64,000 nt of DNA from Lewinella sp. LCG006 (GTDB taxonomy: Bacteria; Bacteroidota; Bacteroidia; Chitinophagales; Saprospiraceae). This document shows, in pieces, positions 1 to 12,200 of the stretch. A program made the position numbers and the translations under genes. The stretch's first letter is position 1. The number at the start of each line of letters is the position of its first letter. The DNA is taken from assembly GCF_040784935.1 (NCBI RefSeq), contig NZ_CP160680.1, forward strand, positions 921,501 through 985,500. Direction: 5' to 3'. Below the pieces are notes generated by a model that saw only the letters and a list, made by a program, of their open reading frames with translations, was not told where the DNA came from and did not search any database.

Positions 1-233
1 ATACAGGCATCGGGCTGTACGGCCTCTTTTTGTGCAAAATAAGCTGCGACAGAAGCGACTACGGGGATATTGCGGACTTTACCATCAAGTACCACTCCTG
101 CATCCTGCCCGGCATAGGTCTCGTCAATGACCGCTAGAATTTTGAAACGTTCGCTGCCGCGAAGCAGCCCGTGACAGGTTTTTGCGTTGGAAGTGGCCAA
201 CATTCCGTTGGTGAGTACAATAGCTTGTTGCAT
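1..233 (-). CDS. DUF1611-family protein, N-terminal part (cut by window edge)
   Basis: The reading frame starts with ATG at 233 and runs off the left edge, leaving about 77 residues beginning MQQAIVLTNGMLATSNAKTC. The pattern GLLRGSERF, then a hydrophobic strand ending VIDETYAGQDAG, then a later IPVVASV, matches my memory of the N-terminal Rossmann-like domain of DUF1611 proteins. A characterised member of that family (DgcN) is a D-glutamate N-acetyltransferase, so a role in D-amino-acid metabolism is possible but is inference. The start lies 2 bases after the rodA stop, so the two are probably translated from one transcript. The ATP-binding C-terminal domain of the family would lie outside the window and cannot be checked. 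Confidence 0.7.
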   Translation of the reverse strand, partial: MQQAIVLTNGMLATSNAKTCHGLLRGSERFKILAVIDETYAGQDAGVVLDGKVRNIPVVASVAAYFAQKEAVQPDAC

Positions 234-235
234 GA

Positions 236-1687
236 TCAGAAATTTACGATTGCGTTTTTCTTCATCCGTCCTCGGTGTTTATCGAGCTTTAGCAAAACAG
301 CAATCATGATGGTAAATCCGAGCAGACTGGAACCGCCTCTGCTCAGGAAAGGCAGTGGAATTCCAATGATAGGTACCAAGCCGATCGTCATTCCTATGTT
401 GACGACAAAGTGAACAAAGAGTATTCCCGCCACACCGTAGGCATAAATACGATTGAAGGCAATACGCTGGCGTTCGGCAATCATCACAATTCGGAGAATG
501 AGGAGCAGGTAAAGCGCTACCACTGCAGCGGCTCCCAGGAAGCCCTGTTCTTCACCGATGGTACAAAAAATAAAGTCGGTATCTTGTTCGGGTACCCAAC
601 GTCCTTGGGTCATTCGCCCAGAGAAAACGCCGCGGCCCGTAATTCCCCCTGCACCAATCGCTAGCATCGAATTTTCCAGGTTCATCACGGAATCCTTGTT
701 CCGTTTCTTGGCTTCTGCAGGGCGTAGCCAGACATCAATTCTTTGTTGCTGGTGGGGCTTCAAAACGTAATTGAAGACATAATTACTACCAACAGCCAGG
801 CCTCCGGTAAGCAAAAATCCAGCCATCATGACCGGAATAATCTTTGTCCTAAAATTGAGGTATTGGCGATAGGTCATTGCCAACAAAGCAATGACTCCGG
901 CCCCCAAACTGTAGATTCCGTAACCGGCCAAATAACCTTGTGTAAGCATCACCCCAAACAAAATCAACCCGCCAAACCAGAGTAGTGCTTTGTCTTTTTC
1001 GTAAAAAACGTAAATAAGGAGTACGATCCAACTCAGTAATATAATCATTACGACCGGTGGCACCAGGATGCTGAGTACAAAAGTGACCGCTCCGACGATA
1101 CCAATAATGTACAACAAAGGGTTAAGCCCTTCACGAAACATCACAATAAAAAAGGACATAAAAACCAGCGCCGAGCCTGCATCGGGTTGCAAAAGCACCA
1201 ATCCCGCAGGCAGCAGAAATAAGCTCATTACCTGAAAAACTTGCCGGGTATTGCGCAAATCCGTACTCCAATGCCCCAAGTAAGCTGCCATTCCTAGACA
1301 GGTGCCGAATTTAGCAAGCTCGGAAGGCTGAAAAGAAAACCCACCAAAAGCAAACCACGAGGTGGCTCCTTTGATCGTTGTCCCAATCAAAACGACTAAC
1401 ACCAAGGCTGTTATTCCTCCTCCATAGATTAGGTAGGCGAATGTTTGCCAAAACTTGTGATCGAGAAAGAAAAAGATGAATGAAAAGATCAAAAGGCAGA
1501 TGATGATCCACAAGACCTGCCTTCCTGACTGCATATGGAATAGAAAATCGGCCAGGTTTTCTGGTGGTCCTGATTGTTGGACATCTACTGAAAAAATAAA
1601 TATCCCTCCTATTCCTACCAGTGCCAGATAGAAACAAAAGGTGATGTAATCAATGTTTAGTAAATACGTTTGCCGATTATCGGACAT
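236..1687 (-). CDS. rodA: Rod shape-determining protein RodA (SEDS glycosyltransferase)
   Basis: This 483-residue polytopic inner-membrane protein belongs to the SEDS family, which polymerises lipid II into glycan strands together with a class B PBP during cell elongation. Visible family signatures are FSFQPSELAK near residue 115, LLQPDAGSALVF near 165 followed by an acidic/aromatic stretch, and the C-terminal IPLPFLSRGGSSLLG near 455. It has about ten hydrophobic segments. It is longer than E. coli RodA (about 370 residues) because of extra hydrophobic segments in the middle (residues about 205-290), as is common in Bacteroidota. FtsW is the alternative, but the SRGGSS ending and the lack of a nearby division cluster favour RodA. 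It lies downstream of the SPOR gene (25-base gap) and upstream of the DUF1611 gene (2-base gap). The usual mreBCD/mrdA neighbours are absent here. Confidence 0.9.
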   Translation of the reverse strand: MSDNRQTYLLNIDYITFCFYLALVGIGGIFIFSVDVQQSGPPENLADFLFHMQSGRQVLWIIICLLIFSFIFFFLDHKFWQTFAYLIYGGGITALVLVVLIGTTIKGATSWFAFGGFSFQPSELAKFGTCLGMAAYLGHWSTDLRNTRQVFQVMSLFLLPAGLVLLQPDAGSALVFMSFFIVMFREGLNPLLYIIGIVGAVTFVLSILVPPVVMIILLSWIVLLIYVFYEKDKALLWFGGLILFGVMLTQGYLAGYGIYSLGAGVIALLAMTYRQYLNFRTKIIPVMMAGFLLTGGLAVGSNYVFNYVLKPHQQQRIDVWLRPAEAKKRNKDSVMNLENSMLAIGAGGITGRGVFSGRMTQGRWVPEQDTDFIFCTIGEEQGFLGAAAVVALYLLLILRIVMIAERQRIAFNRIYAYGVAGILFVHFVVNIGMTIGLVPIIGIPLPFLSRGGSSLLGFTIMIAVLLKLDKHRGRMKKNAIVNF

Positions 1688-1712
1688 GGTCTTTGCTTAG
1701 CTCCTTAGCCGT

Positions 1713-2111
1713 CTAATAGTAATTCAATAATTCTCCTTTCCCGATAGCATCATCCCGTACGAGGTAGAGGCCTTCGTATTCGCGACTGAGGATGTATTTT
1801 AAGCGAAGTGCATCACGCTTAGTGCGGAAAGCACCAGCTTGCAATTTGTAGTAAGGACGATCATGCTCCCAATCTACTGGAATATTTGGGTAGTGGTAGC
1901 GAAAAGATTGCTGCACGCTTTCCAGGCGTTCTCGACTCGTTGTCGCTAAGATTTGTACCCGCCAACCGGATACCGTATTCTGTGTCTTGTTGGTAGTAGT
2001 ATATTGATCCAACATGTCTGCGACAATAGGATCCATTTTTACCTGCACACTTTGCGCCATCAAGCAATAGCTAAAGACCATAAAAGGCAGGAGCAAAAGT
2101 AACTTCTTCAT
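1713..2111 (-). CDS. SPOR-domain secreted protein
   Basis: This is a 132-residue protein if it starts at MKKLLLLLPFMVFSYCLMAQ. That start gives a clean signal peptide cut after the Ala-Gln, whereas an upstream in-frame start would add 11 polar residues ahead of it. Residues about 45-125 match a SPOR domain, with GWRVQILATTSRERLESV opening the fold and YYKLQAGAFRTKRDAL in the second half. SPOR domains bind peptidoglycan stripped of stem peptides, so a periplasmic envelope role is likely. It sits between deoC and rodA in the same direction, and the placement next to rodA fits a cell-wall function. The precise role is unknown. Confidence 0.75.
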   Translation of the reverse strand: MKKLLLLLPFMVFSYCLMAQSVQVKMDPIVADMLDQYTTTNKTQNTVSGWRVQILATTSRERLESVQQSFRYHYPNIPVDWEHDRPYYKLQAGAFRTKRDALRLKYILSREYEGLYLVRDDAIGKGELLNYY

Positions 2112-2171
2112 AAGGAATGTCCGATTAGTTAAGCGACCAGACAAAGATAAGGAAGAAACTTTACTTATTCC

Positions 2172-2816
2172 TTAATCTGCTAGTTCTACCCCACGAGAGG
2201 TCCCCAAACGATCAGCACCAGCTTCCACCAATGCCTTCGCATCTTCCTGAGTACGGATGCCTCCGGAGGCTTTGATCTTGATTTCTTTCTTGAGTTTGGC
2301 ACGCAGTAGGCGAACAATATCGACCGTAGCACCAGCACCATTGAATCCAGTGGAGGTTTTTACGTAATCGGGTTCGAGGTCATTACAAATTTTGCAAATC
2401 TCCAGAATTTCCGCTTCAGTAAGTAAGGCTGTTTCAATGATTACCTTGATCTGTTTGGCACGCAGATGGCAAGCCGTCAACATACGATCAATATCATTGC
2501 GAACAAAACTCCAGTTGGCATTTTTGACCGCTGCAATATTTATCACAATATCAAACTCATCGGCACCTTCGTCAATGGCTCGCTTGATTTCTTCTACCTT
2601 GGCGACCGTCGCCGAATAGCCTAAAGGAAAACCAATAACAGTAGCCAGTTTTACAGGAGTGCCATCGAGAGCCTGCCGAGCCTGGGCTACATAAAAGGGA
2701 GGAACACACACCGCAGCGAACCCATGAGTTACTGCTTCTTTGCATACTTGCTGAATATCTGCAAGGGTAGCATCCGGCTTAAGCACGGTATGGTCGATAA
2801 AAGAGGCGATCTTCAT
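2172..2816 (-). CDS. deoC: Deoxyribose-phosphate aldolase
   Basis: This 214-residue class I aldolase converts 2-deoxyribose 5-phosphate to glyceraldehyde 3-phosphate and acetaldehyde in deoxynucleoside salvage. The TIM-barrel signatures are plain: IDHTVLKPDAT at the N-terminus, DEFDIVINIAAVKN near residue 90, VKTSTGF with the Schiff-base lysine at about residue 153, and IKASGGIRT with the second active-site lysine at about 182. The length agrees with the compact DeoC form. The C-terminal phosphate-binding part is present as ADRLGTSRG. It is the first gene of a short minus-strand run (deoC, SPOR protein, rodA, DUF1611) with no obvious functional link to the cell-wall genes that follow. Confidence 0.95.
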   Translation of the reverse strand: MKIASFIDHTVLKPDATLADIQQVCKEAVTHGFAAVCVPPFYVAQARQALDGTPVKLATVIGFPLGYSATVAKVEEIKRAIDEGADEFDIVINIAAVKNANWSFVRNDIDRMLTACHLRAKQIKVIIETALLTEAEILEICKICNDLEPDYVKTSTGFNGAGATVDIVRLLRAKLKKEIKIKASGGIRTQEDAKALVEAGADRLGTSRGVELAD

Positions 2817-3110
2817 TCAAACTTGGGGTTAATTCATGGGAAGTTTACTGTACAAACACAACAAATCAACGTTATCTCTTTGCACTGAAAAACTTTAAAG
2901 TCATACATTCGGCTGGTAAGATAGCGCAATTAAATAAATATTTAACATTGAAAATAGCTAGCGTCTTCACCATGTTATCCAACCCATTAGGAGTCAGTTC
3001 TTTAAACTTCCACAATAAAATTATTGTTTTTTTCTGATATGGCACTTGGGTAAATCCACAAATTCATGCTGTCAATGCCTTGGTCTTCAAATACCTATTA
3101 GCTCACAATA
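2817..3110. other. Intergenic region between giant gene 1 and deoC
   Basis: This AT-rich stretch holds no credible gene. It must contain the deoC promoter on the minus strand, but I find no clean TAnnTTTG box with a partnered -33 element. The left side of the gap (3111-3241) is occupied by a terminator, a sorting-tail remnant and a palindrome, listed separately. Confidence 0.5.
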
Positions 3111-3142
3111 CAAAACGGCGGAACCCCAAGGGGCACCGCCGT
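3111..3142 (-). terminator. Terminator downstream of giant gene 1
   Basis: On the minus strand a GC-rich hairpin pairs ACGGCGG with CCGCCGT (3115-3121 and 3136-3142). It has an inner CCCC/GGGG stem and is followed by TTTTG. It is one of three related hairpins in the window; the others are at 15820-15850 and 30433-30466. Each lies about 70 bases beyond a T9SS sorting-tail coding end or its remnant. Confidence 0.75.
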
Positions 3143-3166
3143 CTTTTGTCAACATCAGGTGCAGCA

Positions 3167-3229
3167 TCAATCCACCATAATCATCTGCTTTGTCGCGCAA
3201 TGTTCACCGGTTAAATTCGTGAATTTAAC
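3167..3229 (-). pseudogene. Remnant of a T9SS sorting-tail gene end
   Basis: Read on the minus strand, these 21 codons give VKFTNLTGEHCATKQMIMVD and a stop. The last part aligns codon for codon with the ends of both giant genes (GDYRATKQMIVVD or GDYRATKQMIVID). It lies downstream of the intact end of giant gene 1, so it is a leftover second 3' end. A stop codon (TAG) immediately precedes the VKF part, so it is not attached to any longer frame. The first part overlaps the palindrome at 3209-3230. A matching remnant lies downstream of secA. Confidence 0.65.
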
Positions 3230-3230
3230 C
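3209..3230. repeat. Short palindrome, GGTTAAATTC-GT-GAATTTAACC
   Basis: A perfect 10-base inverted repeat with a 2-base loop. The core AAATTC-GT-GAATTT recurs at 30532-30559 (13-base stem) and, as AAATTC-AC-GAATTT, at 60600-60621. All three lie in 3' flanks of genes. It could be a REP-like dispersed palindrome or an RNA hairpin; function is unknown. Confidence 0.7.
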
Positions 3231-3241
3231 TACTGGTAGTG

Positions 3242-6200
3242 CTAATCTATCACTATCATTTGCTTCGTTGCACGATAATCACCGGCCTGTCCGGCTTCGC
3301 CATTGGCCAGACGGGCTTCTACGGTGTAGCTTAGTACACCTGTAGCTCCCTGGATCATCTGCTTGGTCACGTTGATCGTGTTGTAGCCCTCTGCAAAATC
3401 GCCTTTGATGACGGTCAATATCCGTCCCCTGGCATCATTGATCGTTACTGTTACCGTTGCATACTGAGGCAGGCCTGCCTGAGCGGCAGGCAGGTTAAAC
3501 CCGATCAGGGTTGCCGCCGCAAATGGGTTGGGGGTGTTCTGGTATAGCGTAAAGACACTTGGCAAAGCGTCTCTGTCGCTGAACACCAACCCTAAGTCAA
3601 GCAGTTGTTCTCCCCTCTCAGGGCTGGGGTAAGCCTCCGCCACCGTGTAACGGCTGGTGATGCTCAGCGCTTCGCGCAGGGGCTGGTCTTCGGTTGCTTT
3701 CAACACCAGGCTGACCAGCACATCGTCGTGGGAGACTGATGTCAATCCGTCTCTACCGCCGTTGTGGTTCCAGCTCGTCGTGATGGCACCTTCGTTGGCG
3801 TAACGCAGACCAAAATTCTCCTCTGTGGCCTGTCCGTATTCGATGTCCACCAATTCCGCACCGCACAATTGCAATGTACCCTGGTAGCCTTCGATCTGGT
3901 TCAGGTTCTGCGCCCTCACGGCTACCGTGTAGGTATTGCCTGCCTTCATGTCAATGTCCTCTGCTTCGAGGTAGAAAATGCCGTTTAAAGTGCGATCATC
4001 ACCCGCCAGTGCATTCGCCTGCGCATTGCCATTGACATCACCCGTTTTCACACCAATGAAATCAGCATTCAGTTGGGCGGCTGACAGGTTATTGATATTG
4101 ATCAATTCCGGGAAAGTCTCCTGCCATGGATTGAGTTCATTCGGGAACACATAGCTCGCAGGGATAAACCGCCAGCTGGTGTTGTTGGTAAACTCGGTGG
4201 TAATGTTCAAGATCAGCTTACGAACCTGGATCAAATCCAGGGTAGTAATCGTCTCCGAATTGTTGACATCCGCAGCGAGACGTTGGTAAGGACTATCTAA
4301 TGGATCAATGTTCAGAATATGCTTACTGATCAAAACGATATCGAAGGTCGTCACCCCGTTTAATGGGTTGTCATTGTGATAAGGTGTTACCGTGTAATCT
4401 CCTCCAAGTTGCAGTACCTCGAAGTTGAAAGCCCCATCCGTACCAGTCGTCATGCTCATCTGTGCAGCACCATTGATGCTCACTTCTACCCCTTCGATGG
4501 TTTCGCTGGCGGTAGTCGTTATTACGCCGGCAATGGTTGCACCATCTGGTCCGTTACAGGAGTTATGTGGCTGTACCAAGACGTAAGTTTCACAATAGTC
4601 ATAGTTTCCTTCTTCGTCAAAAGCATAAACATAAACGACGGTTGTCTGATCATCATCCTCCGTTAATACCAATCCGGTATTTGTAGGGTGAGGTACAAAG
4701 TTGGGGTCAGCCTCCACTTCGGCAGCACGGTAAATAGCGTACTTCGTCACACGGGGCAAACCATCCGCATTGGTCAGTGGCCCCTGGCCGGTACAATCAT
4801 AGATGGGAGACCCTTCAAAGTCACTGGCCCAGATCGTCATAGCGCAGCCCCCTTCCGCCTGCGGCATCAGGGTAGCAGTTAGGCCGTTGATACAGATGGG
4901 CGCGGGACCTTTGCAGTCGATCACGTCGAAGACGAGGGTTTCACTCACCTGGTTTCCACAGCCATCTTCAAACAGTACCCGTACCGCGTGGTAGATGTTA
5001 TCGCCCATGGCACTGGTAATGATCGGGAAGCTACCGTCAAACGAGTAGGTGCCGTCACCATTGTCGGTGATATTGGCCATCACATTACCAGCAGCACCAG
5101 CTTCGACCAAGAACTCATTGGAGGTAATGTCACCATCACCATTAATGTCCACCGCAAAGGCATCCAATTCTGCGGATACGAGGCTGATGACCAGGTTGCC
5201 CGCACCGTCGAAGAGTTCGCACTCATCTGAAATCGTGAAAGGAATGCTTACTTGAGCTTCACAGTTGCCCGTAACATCACCAAACTGGCCGGGCTCCAGT
5301 GTAGGACAAAAATCCGTGGGGCCACCGTATTCCCCTACCGTTATAACCGGTACTGTAGAATCGTATACTTTCACAAACTGGGTGTAAATGTAGCGACCGT
5401 AGTTAGGTAATTGTGGCGAAGCACAATTGTCCAAATCAGAATCGCCGTCGCGGTCCGTGTGGTTGCGATCGATACACAAGCCAGCGGCACTGGTGTAAGT
5501 GATTACCGGGCGTTCGTTGCCTTCTACGGCACGATCCACTGGTAGCGCTTCCCCATCATCTTCCGTCATCCGAGCGAGTACGTAGCCAGTGTATTCACCA
5601 TCCCACAAACACCAGTTGATGACATCGTAGGTGATGCTGAGTTTGTAGCATTCATCGCCCGTAGCGGAATAAACCACAGGTTCTCCGATATTAACCGTCA
5701 GTACATCACAACCTTCTGCGGTCGTAATGATCGTTGGCACATTGGGATCGCCACAATCAGCATCCGCATCTTCGGGGAAGTCGATCACAAAATTGTGTAC
5801 TTCGGTAATCGTAATCACCTGGTTGCAGCTGTTCGTCGAACGGAACACTTCGTTGATATCGATAGCTCCGTTGGCGTTAGCATCACCGGCAGGGCGCAAC
5901 TGCCAAGCTTCGAAACGACGCGTAATCGTTCCCCATCCACAATCATTCACCTGGATATTGGGCGTACGCTCTACGATGGTATCCACAGCACAGTTATCGG
6001 TTCCTGTTGCTCCTCCGAAGATCGAGCTCATCATGGTCGACGTGGCCGCGAAATCTTCGTCATAAGCCGTCTGAATGTCTCCAGGGAAGGCTAGCGGAAG
6101 GTCGTTGCACGTCAAGGATACATCCTCTGGTGCGTAACAGTACGGATTGAGTTTATCCTCTGGCGTGATGACCATCCAACAGGTATTTTCATTACCGAAG

Positions 6201-9200
6201 ATATCCGTCGCTCTTAGCTCAATGGTAATCTCCTGATTGATATCACAGCAATAAAAGTCGATGTAACCAGCCCAGGGACTCCAGCGGTCAGCACTTTCGT
6301 CACAGGTGCCATCTTGCCAGTAATTTCGGCGAACGGCCAGGGTCACTGCGCTACAATTATCATTGGAACCTTCGTTGACATCAGCCGCCAGTATACGTGC
6401 TTCTCCGTACAGATCGTTGGCAATGTCACCACCGCCCAGCGATACGACCAATTGCTCGTTGCAGCTTGCTGTTGGGGCAATCTGGTCTTCCACCGTAAGG
6501 GTATAGCTACAGTTCGACAATTTATTACAGGCGTCTTTAGCTAGGTACCTAATGGTATGGTCTCCTAAATCTAATCCCGTAAGAATATAAAGGTTATCAG
6601 GACGGTACACCAAAGTATCCCCATCTACTTCCACCTGGTAGGTCACTGCGGAACAAGCATCAATAGACACCAGCGGTGGTACCAGGTAAGTCGCTTCACA
6701 GTTGAAGGGAGACACACTGATGGTTTCATCTGCCGGACAGACCAAGTTGGGGCCGTCCAAATCTTCCACCCTTATCGTTTGGGTAAATGTTCTTGCGCTG
6801 GCCAATGGATTAGGCAAACACTGGTTGATTACCCGCCACTGACGGAAAATGATATAGCTGTTTTCACAAATAGTGAAGACATCGTCTTCGTAGTTCATCG
6901 CGGCCGTACAATAACCCGCCGTGTAAAGGCTCTGCCCGTCAATCGTGGGAACGCCAAGGCTATCCACAGAGGTCAGGGAAGGATCATTGAGGACATCTCC
7001 ACAAGCCAAGACGGGATTATCAATACCATCATAGCTTTCCGGGAATATGACCTGATCGAGGTCGAAAGCAGCCATTACGATGTTTTGAACACATTGTGAA
7101 AAGTTGCCTACACCATCCGTTACCGTCCAGGTACGAGAGATGATCAAACGGGGCTCGCCACAGGTGCCATTATCTACCACCTCATCGTCAAATTCAATGG
7201 TCGCACCACCAGGAACACAAGAAGTCACCACAGGGTAACCCAAAGCATCGGGATGGGTAGACTCGATACAAGTCACCATCGCATCGGGCGGACAGATAAA
7301 TTCAGGTGCATCGTAGAAGTCAACGTGGACGTAACCCCAGCAGCACAATCCGGTAGCCGGATCACATATTTCTGCAACAATGGTTTGCCCCACAAATTCT
7401 TCTCCAATTACGGGAGATGTTGCAATTGGATCAACGCCCGTATCCGGCAAATCGGGATAGAGGGTCACAATGTAGTTATCGTAACAACGGTAATCATTGC
7501 CGCTAAGGAGCATATCCGCCGTGATCGTCGCCATACAGTCTGGTCCTAAAGAGACGTTCTGGTCGGCCACACAAGCGATATCACCCGTAGGGATGTGTTC
7601 CAACACCGTCAGGTTATAGGTACACTCCGTCACGTTGCCCGAAGCATCAGTAATGATCAGCGTAATAATCGTGTCACCAATAGGTACGGGCGTTCCCGGA
7701 GGGAAAGAACTCAGTACGTAGGCTGGGCAATTATCGTATTCGAAAATCGGTGTGGTCGGGTAATCATCGGTATCACACTCACCTGGATCAAGCTGAATCA
7801 CCAAATCCGGTGGACAAGTAATTTCAGGAAACTGGGTATCCAGCACCGTCACTTCAAATCCGCAGGTAGAGGTATTGCCCTGAGCATCCGTGAGGACGTA
7901 AGTCACTTGGGTCACCCCTACGGTAAAGAAGTGTGTGAAAGGTGTGTTCTCGGGAAAAATCGGCAAGGTTTCACTCACTTCTACCGTGCCATCTTCAAAA
8001 GTGATCGTGAAGGAAATGCTTCCACCAGCACAGTTATCAAAGAGGATTGACTGCAACCAGGTAAATTCTGCGCCACAAAGGTCGAGGTCATTCTCCAGGG
8101 TTTCATCGCCTTGGGTGTAAGCCTCGCGGGCGCTGATGTCCAGGCTCCAGGCCGTCAGGTTGGTAGAGACAGTACTTACTTGACCGTTGTGTCCGATTTG
8201 CAAAATCCAGGTTCCTTGAACTGCCTCGCCGTTGAAGGCTTCGATATTACCTACGGGTACAAAGGCCTCGCTGCTGCCCAGGTTGGCACAGTTATCGAGG
8301 ATAGGATCGGCCAATTCGGGGTCACCATCGAGGGTGAAATCAAAGACGTTGCTGCCAGGGCAAATCGCATCAAGAAGCTCAATGGCAGTTCCTTCCGGAC
8401 TGATCAGGGTAAAGGTCAGGTTACCAAAATCACCACCGCTACCCGCCAAAAGCAGATTCAAGTCAGCGATAGAGAAGGCATCCGTAACGATTAACGGGAT
8501 CTCTACACACTTACCGTAATCAATCACGGCAGCTGCGCCAGCGTAATTGATATAATTGCCGTAAAGGCCACAAATCGGATCTTCATCATCAGAGACTTCC
8601 ACGGTAAAGCTACATTCCTGACGCGTGGTTGGCTGCGCTTGAATAGCGGTATGCGCTCCATTGGGCACGGGTTGCGGAAGCATCGGATTCAAGGTACCGA
8701 TGGTGGTAGGAATACAAGCTTCACCCGGCACAAAATCCGCTGAGGTATTGGTATCCCAAACCGTCGTACGGACGATGCCACCACCGTAGACCGGGCCAAT
8801 ATTGCCCGACCAGTAGTCGGCCATGGTACGACCTGCAAGGTTATAGGCTGGAGGGCCAAAACTACTGATGTCGTAGTTGTTCATGATGGCAACATCCAAG
8901 ATGGAACGTGATAGGCTTATAATGTAAGCCGCAGGTTCATTTGCTGGTAAATCAACAGCATCAGGTACGTTGAAGAAGTGATCAGCTGGAGCATCCGTTC
9001 CATTACCAAAGTGAATGATCAATACACCACCCGGTTCCAATATCGTAAAGGTGGGAACGGCGTAAATTTCTTTCCCAGTAGCAAACACCCGCTCAATCTG
9101 CAAACAGCTTACATCGAGGGTCGCTGAATTGAAATTGGTAATTTCCAGGTAATCACCCGTAGTGGGGTTACCAGCCGTAGCAATGTAATCGGGCACGGGG

Positions 9201-12200
9201 ATCGTACCATCAACCAAGTCGCTAAGATCGTGGGTAACTTCTGTAATCAGCAACAAAGGCATATCCTGCAAGGAGTAGCTCACGGTGCTGGTACCTAAGT
9301 CGAAGAAGGTGCCGCTGGCATCATCCAGGCCATTGGCAATCTCATTGCCATCGGCATCATCAATGCGGTAAGCGACCGTCAGGTTAGGAATACAGTTGTC
9401 ATCAATATTAAACGGAGCGATGTTATCGACAATAGCTCCGCAATCACCTGGATCGCTATCGGTCACTACATTTTCAGGGCATTCCCAAGTAGGAGGTGTA
9501 TGGTAGTCGTTCACAATGATCTTCACATCACAGCGGGTAGTGTTACCAGACAGGTCAACGGCCTCGAAGGTGTTGATCGTAATCCCTACGGGGTAGATAT
9601 CGCCAGAGGTAAGTCCGGTATCATCCACTTGGGTCACCACGGGGATATCACAATTATCAACGGCCAACGGTAGGGAGTAATTCGCGTAAGCAGAACACCA
9701 GGTCGGTGGTGCGTCGACAATTACGGCTGGTTCCGGGCAGTTGATAAAGCGAGGTGGGATATCGTCGATAACGTTCACCTGGAAACTACACTCGACGTTG
9801 TTACCCGTCGCATCTTCAGCATAATAGGTAACGGTAGAGGTAAAGTTCGTAGGAGAATCATGCTGGAATTCGTACACTCCTCTGAACTGAGGAGACAGCG
9901 GATTCGTATTATCTGGATTTAGTAATCCAGTCAGGTCAAACGGTCCTTCGATACTGCCATCAGGATTAGTAATGGTGTAAGTGTAGAGAATGACATCACA
10001 GTTATCGGTAGGTAGGGTGTGGTCCCAAACGTACTGTCTTTCACAAAGGAATTCTTCGGTGGTCAAATTGACGGGACCGAGATCTTCACAAAGAATTTCG
10101 GGCACTTCCTCCGAATCGGGATTGTCACAAGAGCCGGAGCGGAAAAGTTCACAACCGCGCGCATCGACGACGGTGAAAGACCAGGTAGGCTGGGTGTAAT
10201 CTACGAGTAGGTTACCCAGGTCTTCAGAAAAATCAGTATTGTCGTAATTGGTCGTTATTCCGTTAGACCCCGTGAATGAACCTTGGTAGGTAAACTCTCC
10301 GTCCATATCATCATAAACGGCATCATTGTCTACATCCAGTCTCACTCCTGAGAATTGAATAGTGTAAGGCTCTAAGCCGCCACTTATTACACCGAGGTTA
10401 ACGACCCGATCGTTTTGTGCAATACATTCACACTCTGGCGACGCCATATCCAATGGCTGGCGCAACTCGAAAGTAGAGTGAACAATTTCCACACAACCAG
10501 ATAGGCCAAGCATGCCGTTTTGGACCATAAAGTCTTCCGGAGCATCAGGTAAAGCCAAGAGGTAGGAAACAGTAATAAAACCACTACCAGTGCCGGGGGT
10601 ATAAACACCATCAGGTGTAATAGAACCAACCGTTCCTACTGGAGCGCCGGTATCCGGAGCAAAAGCTGTAATCCCAAAACCACCCAAGGCTTCTCCTAAA
10701 TAAGGATTATTTTCAACTTGATGGTGATTGAGTACCGTACCATCAGGCAGGGTGATCACCAGATAGTTAGAGAAATCTAGCTGCGTATCGTTATTGGCTT
10801 CCAGACAAATTTCTGGCAAATCCAGGTCAAAGGCAATTCCTTCAAAGAAGTCTTCGACGTGAATTTGAGAAAGACAAGTAAAGGTATTATTATCAGTATC
10901 GGTAACGTGTAGGGTGACCAGATTGTAGCCGGTTTCCGTACAGTTAAAATCGACTGAAAGGGTTGGTGTATCTGCTCCTTTCCCAACCAGAATGCTCTGA
11001 ATACCGCAGTTATCGGTACTTCCTCCGTCAATATAAGGAAGGTCTGCATTCATTTGCTCAGCAGCATAAACCGTCACATTTCCCGTATTGTCCAACTGAA
11101 CGTCGATATCAATACAACGGGGGCTAGGAGGCTGTTCGTCCTGTACCGTAAGGGTAAAGCTACAGGTTTGGGTTTCCATGACGCCATCTACCGTACTCGT
11201 TACCGCACCATCATTGTCGAGATCAACCATCATGGTATACTCGATGGTACTCACTCCCACCGGGAAGGTTAATCCACTGGCATCATTATGAATACCACGG
11301 TTGGCTAAAGAATAAGCAGTGGTGGTAGTTGTATTGGGAAGACCACTAGCGGCTGGATAGGTGATATCGTAATTCACAACGGTAGCACAACTTAAGCCTT
11401 GAACAGGAGCTAAGCCTGTAACGTTAGCGGTACAAAGGTCAGCATCCGCTTTTACGGTAATATTTCCTGATTCATTCCCAGGGCAAGCAAGCATTGGGTC
11501 TCCAGCAGAAACCACCACATCGAAGGTGCAAATACCCACCGTACCAGAGCACGAATAAGCGGTATAGATGATGGTATAAGTTCCGGGATCAAGGTCAGAA
11601 CCAGGAAGTGGTCCTGCCGTTTGGTAAAGGCCTGATTCCAAAACTTCCCCATTTATATCCAAATTGACGGGATCAGGTAGATTGATGGGGTCATCAACGT
11701 TGTAGTACGTCAATGCCATACCATCAGAATTGGTAAAGCCTTTATATTCCAGGGTGCCGATACTACAACCGTCAAAAGCAACGGGGATCGACCAGTTGGC
11801 CTCCGTATCACAAACACCATCTTCGGAGAAGACGTAGCCGTTCTCCGGGCAATTCGAAAACACCGGTACAGAATTGTTATAAACGGGAATCTCCACCGTT
11901 TCTTCATCTGAGAAAACCAGGTCCACATTACAGGAAGCCGCTGCCAGGAGGTCTTCAATAATGATACCCACAATAGGAATAGCACCGATCGGCAGTAATT
12001 CTAATAAATTGATAGATTCGCTGGTTACATCTCCGCAGGTACCGGCCGCATCAAAAGGCCAGGAGGTTACATTGCGAAGTGTGATCGTACCTGATGGTCC
12101 TTGAATATTATTAGGAACACAAGCCTGGCCAGGATAAGCAGTAGAACTGCTGGATGCCGGAAAAGTGTATTCTTCAACAATCTGGTCAAAATTTCCATCA

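Noticed and set aside
7595-8050. 151-residue open frame, and many similar ones, on the plus strand inside the giant genes
   Set aside because: These mirror the strong codon bias of the giant genes and show no independent start signals or protein features.
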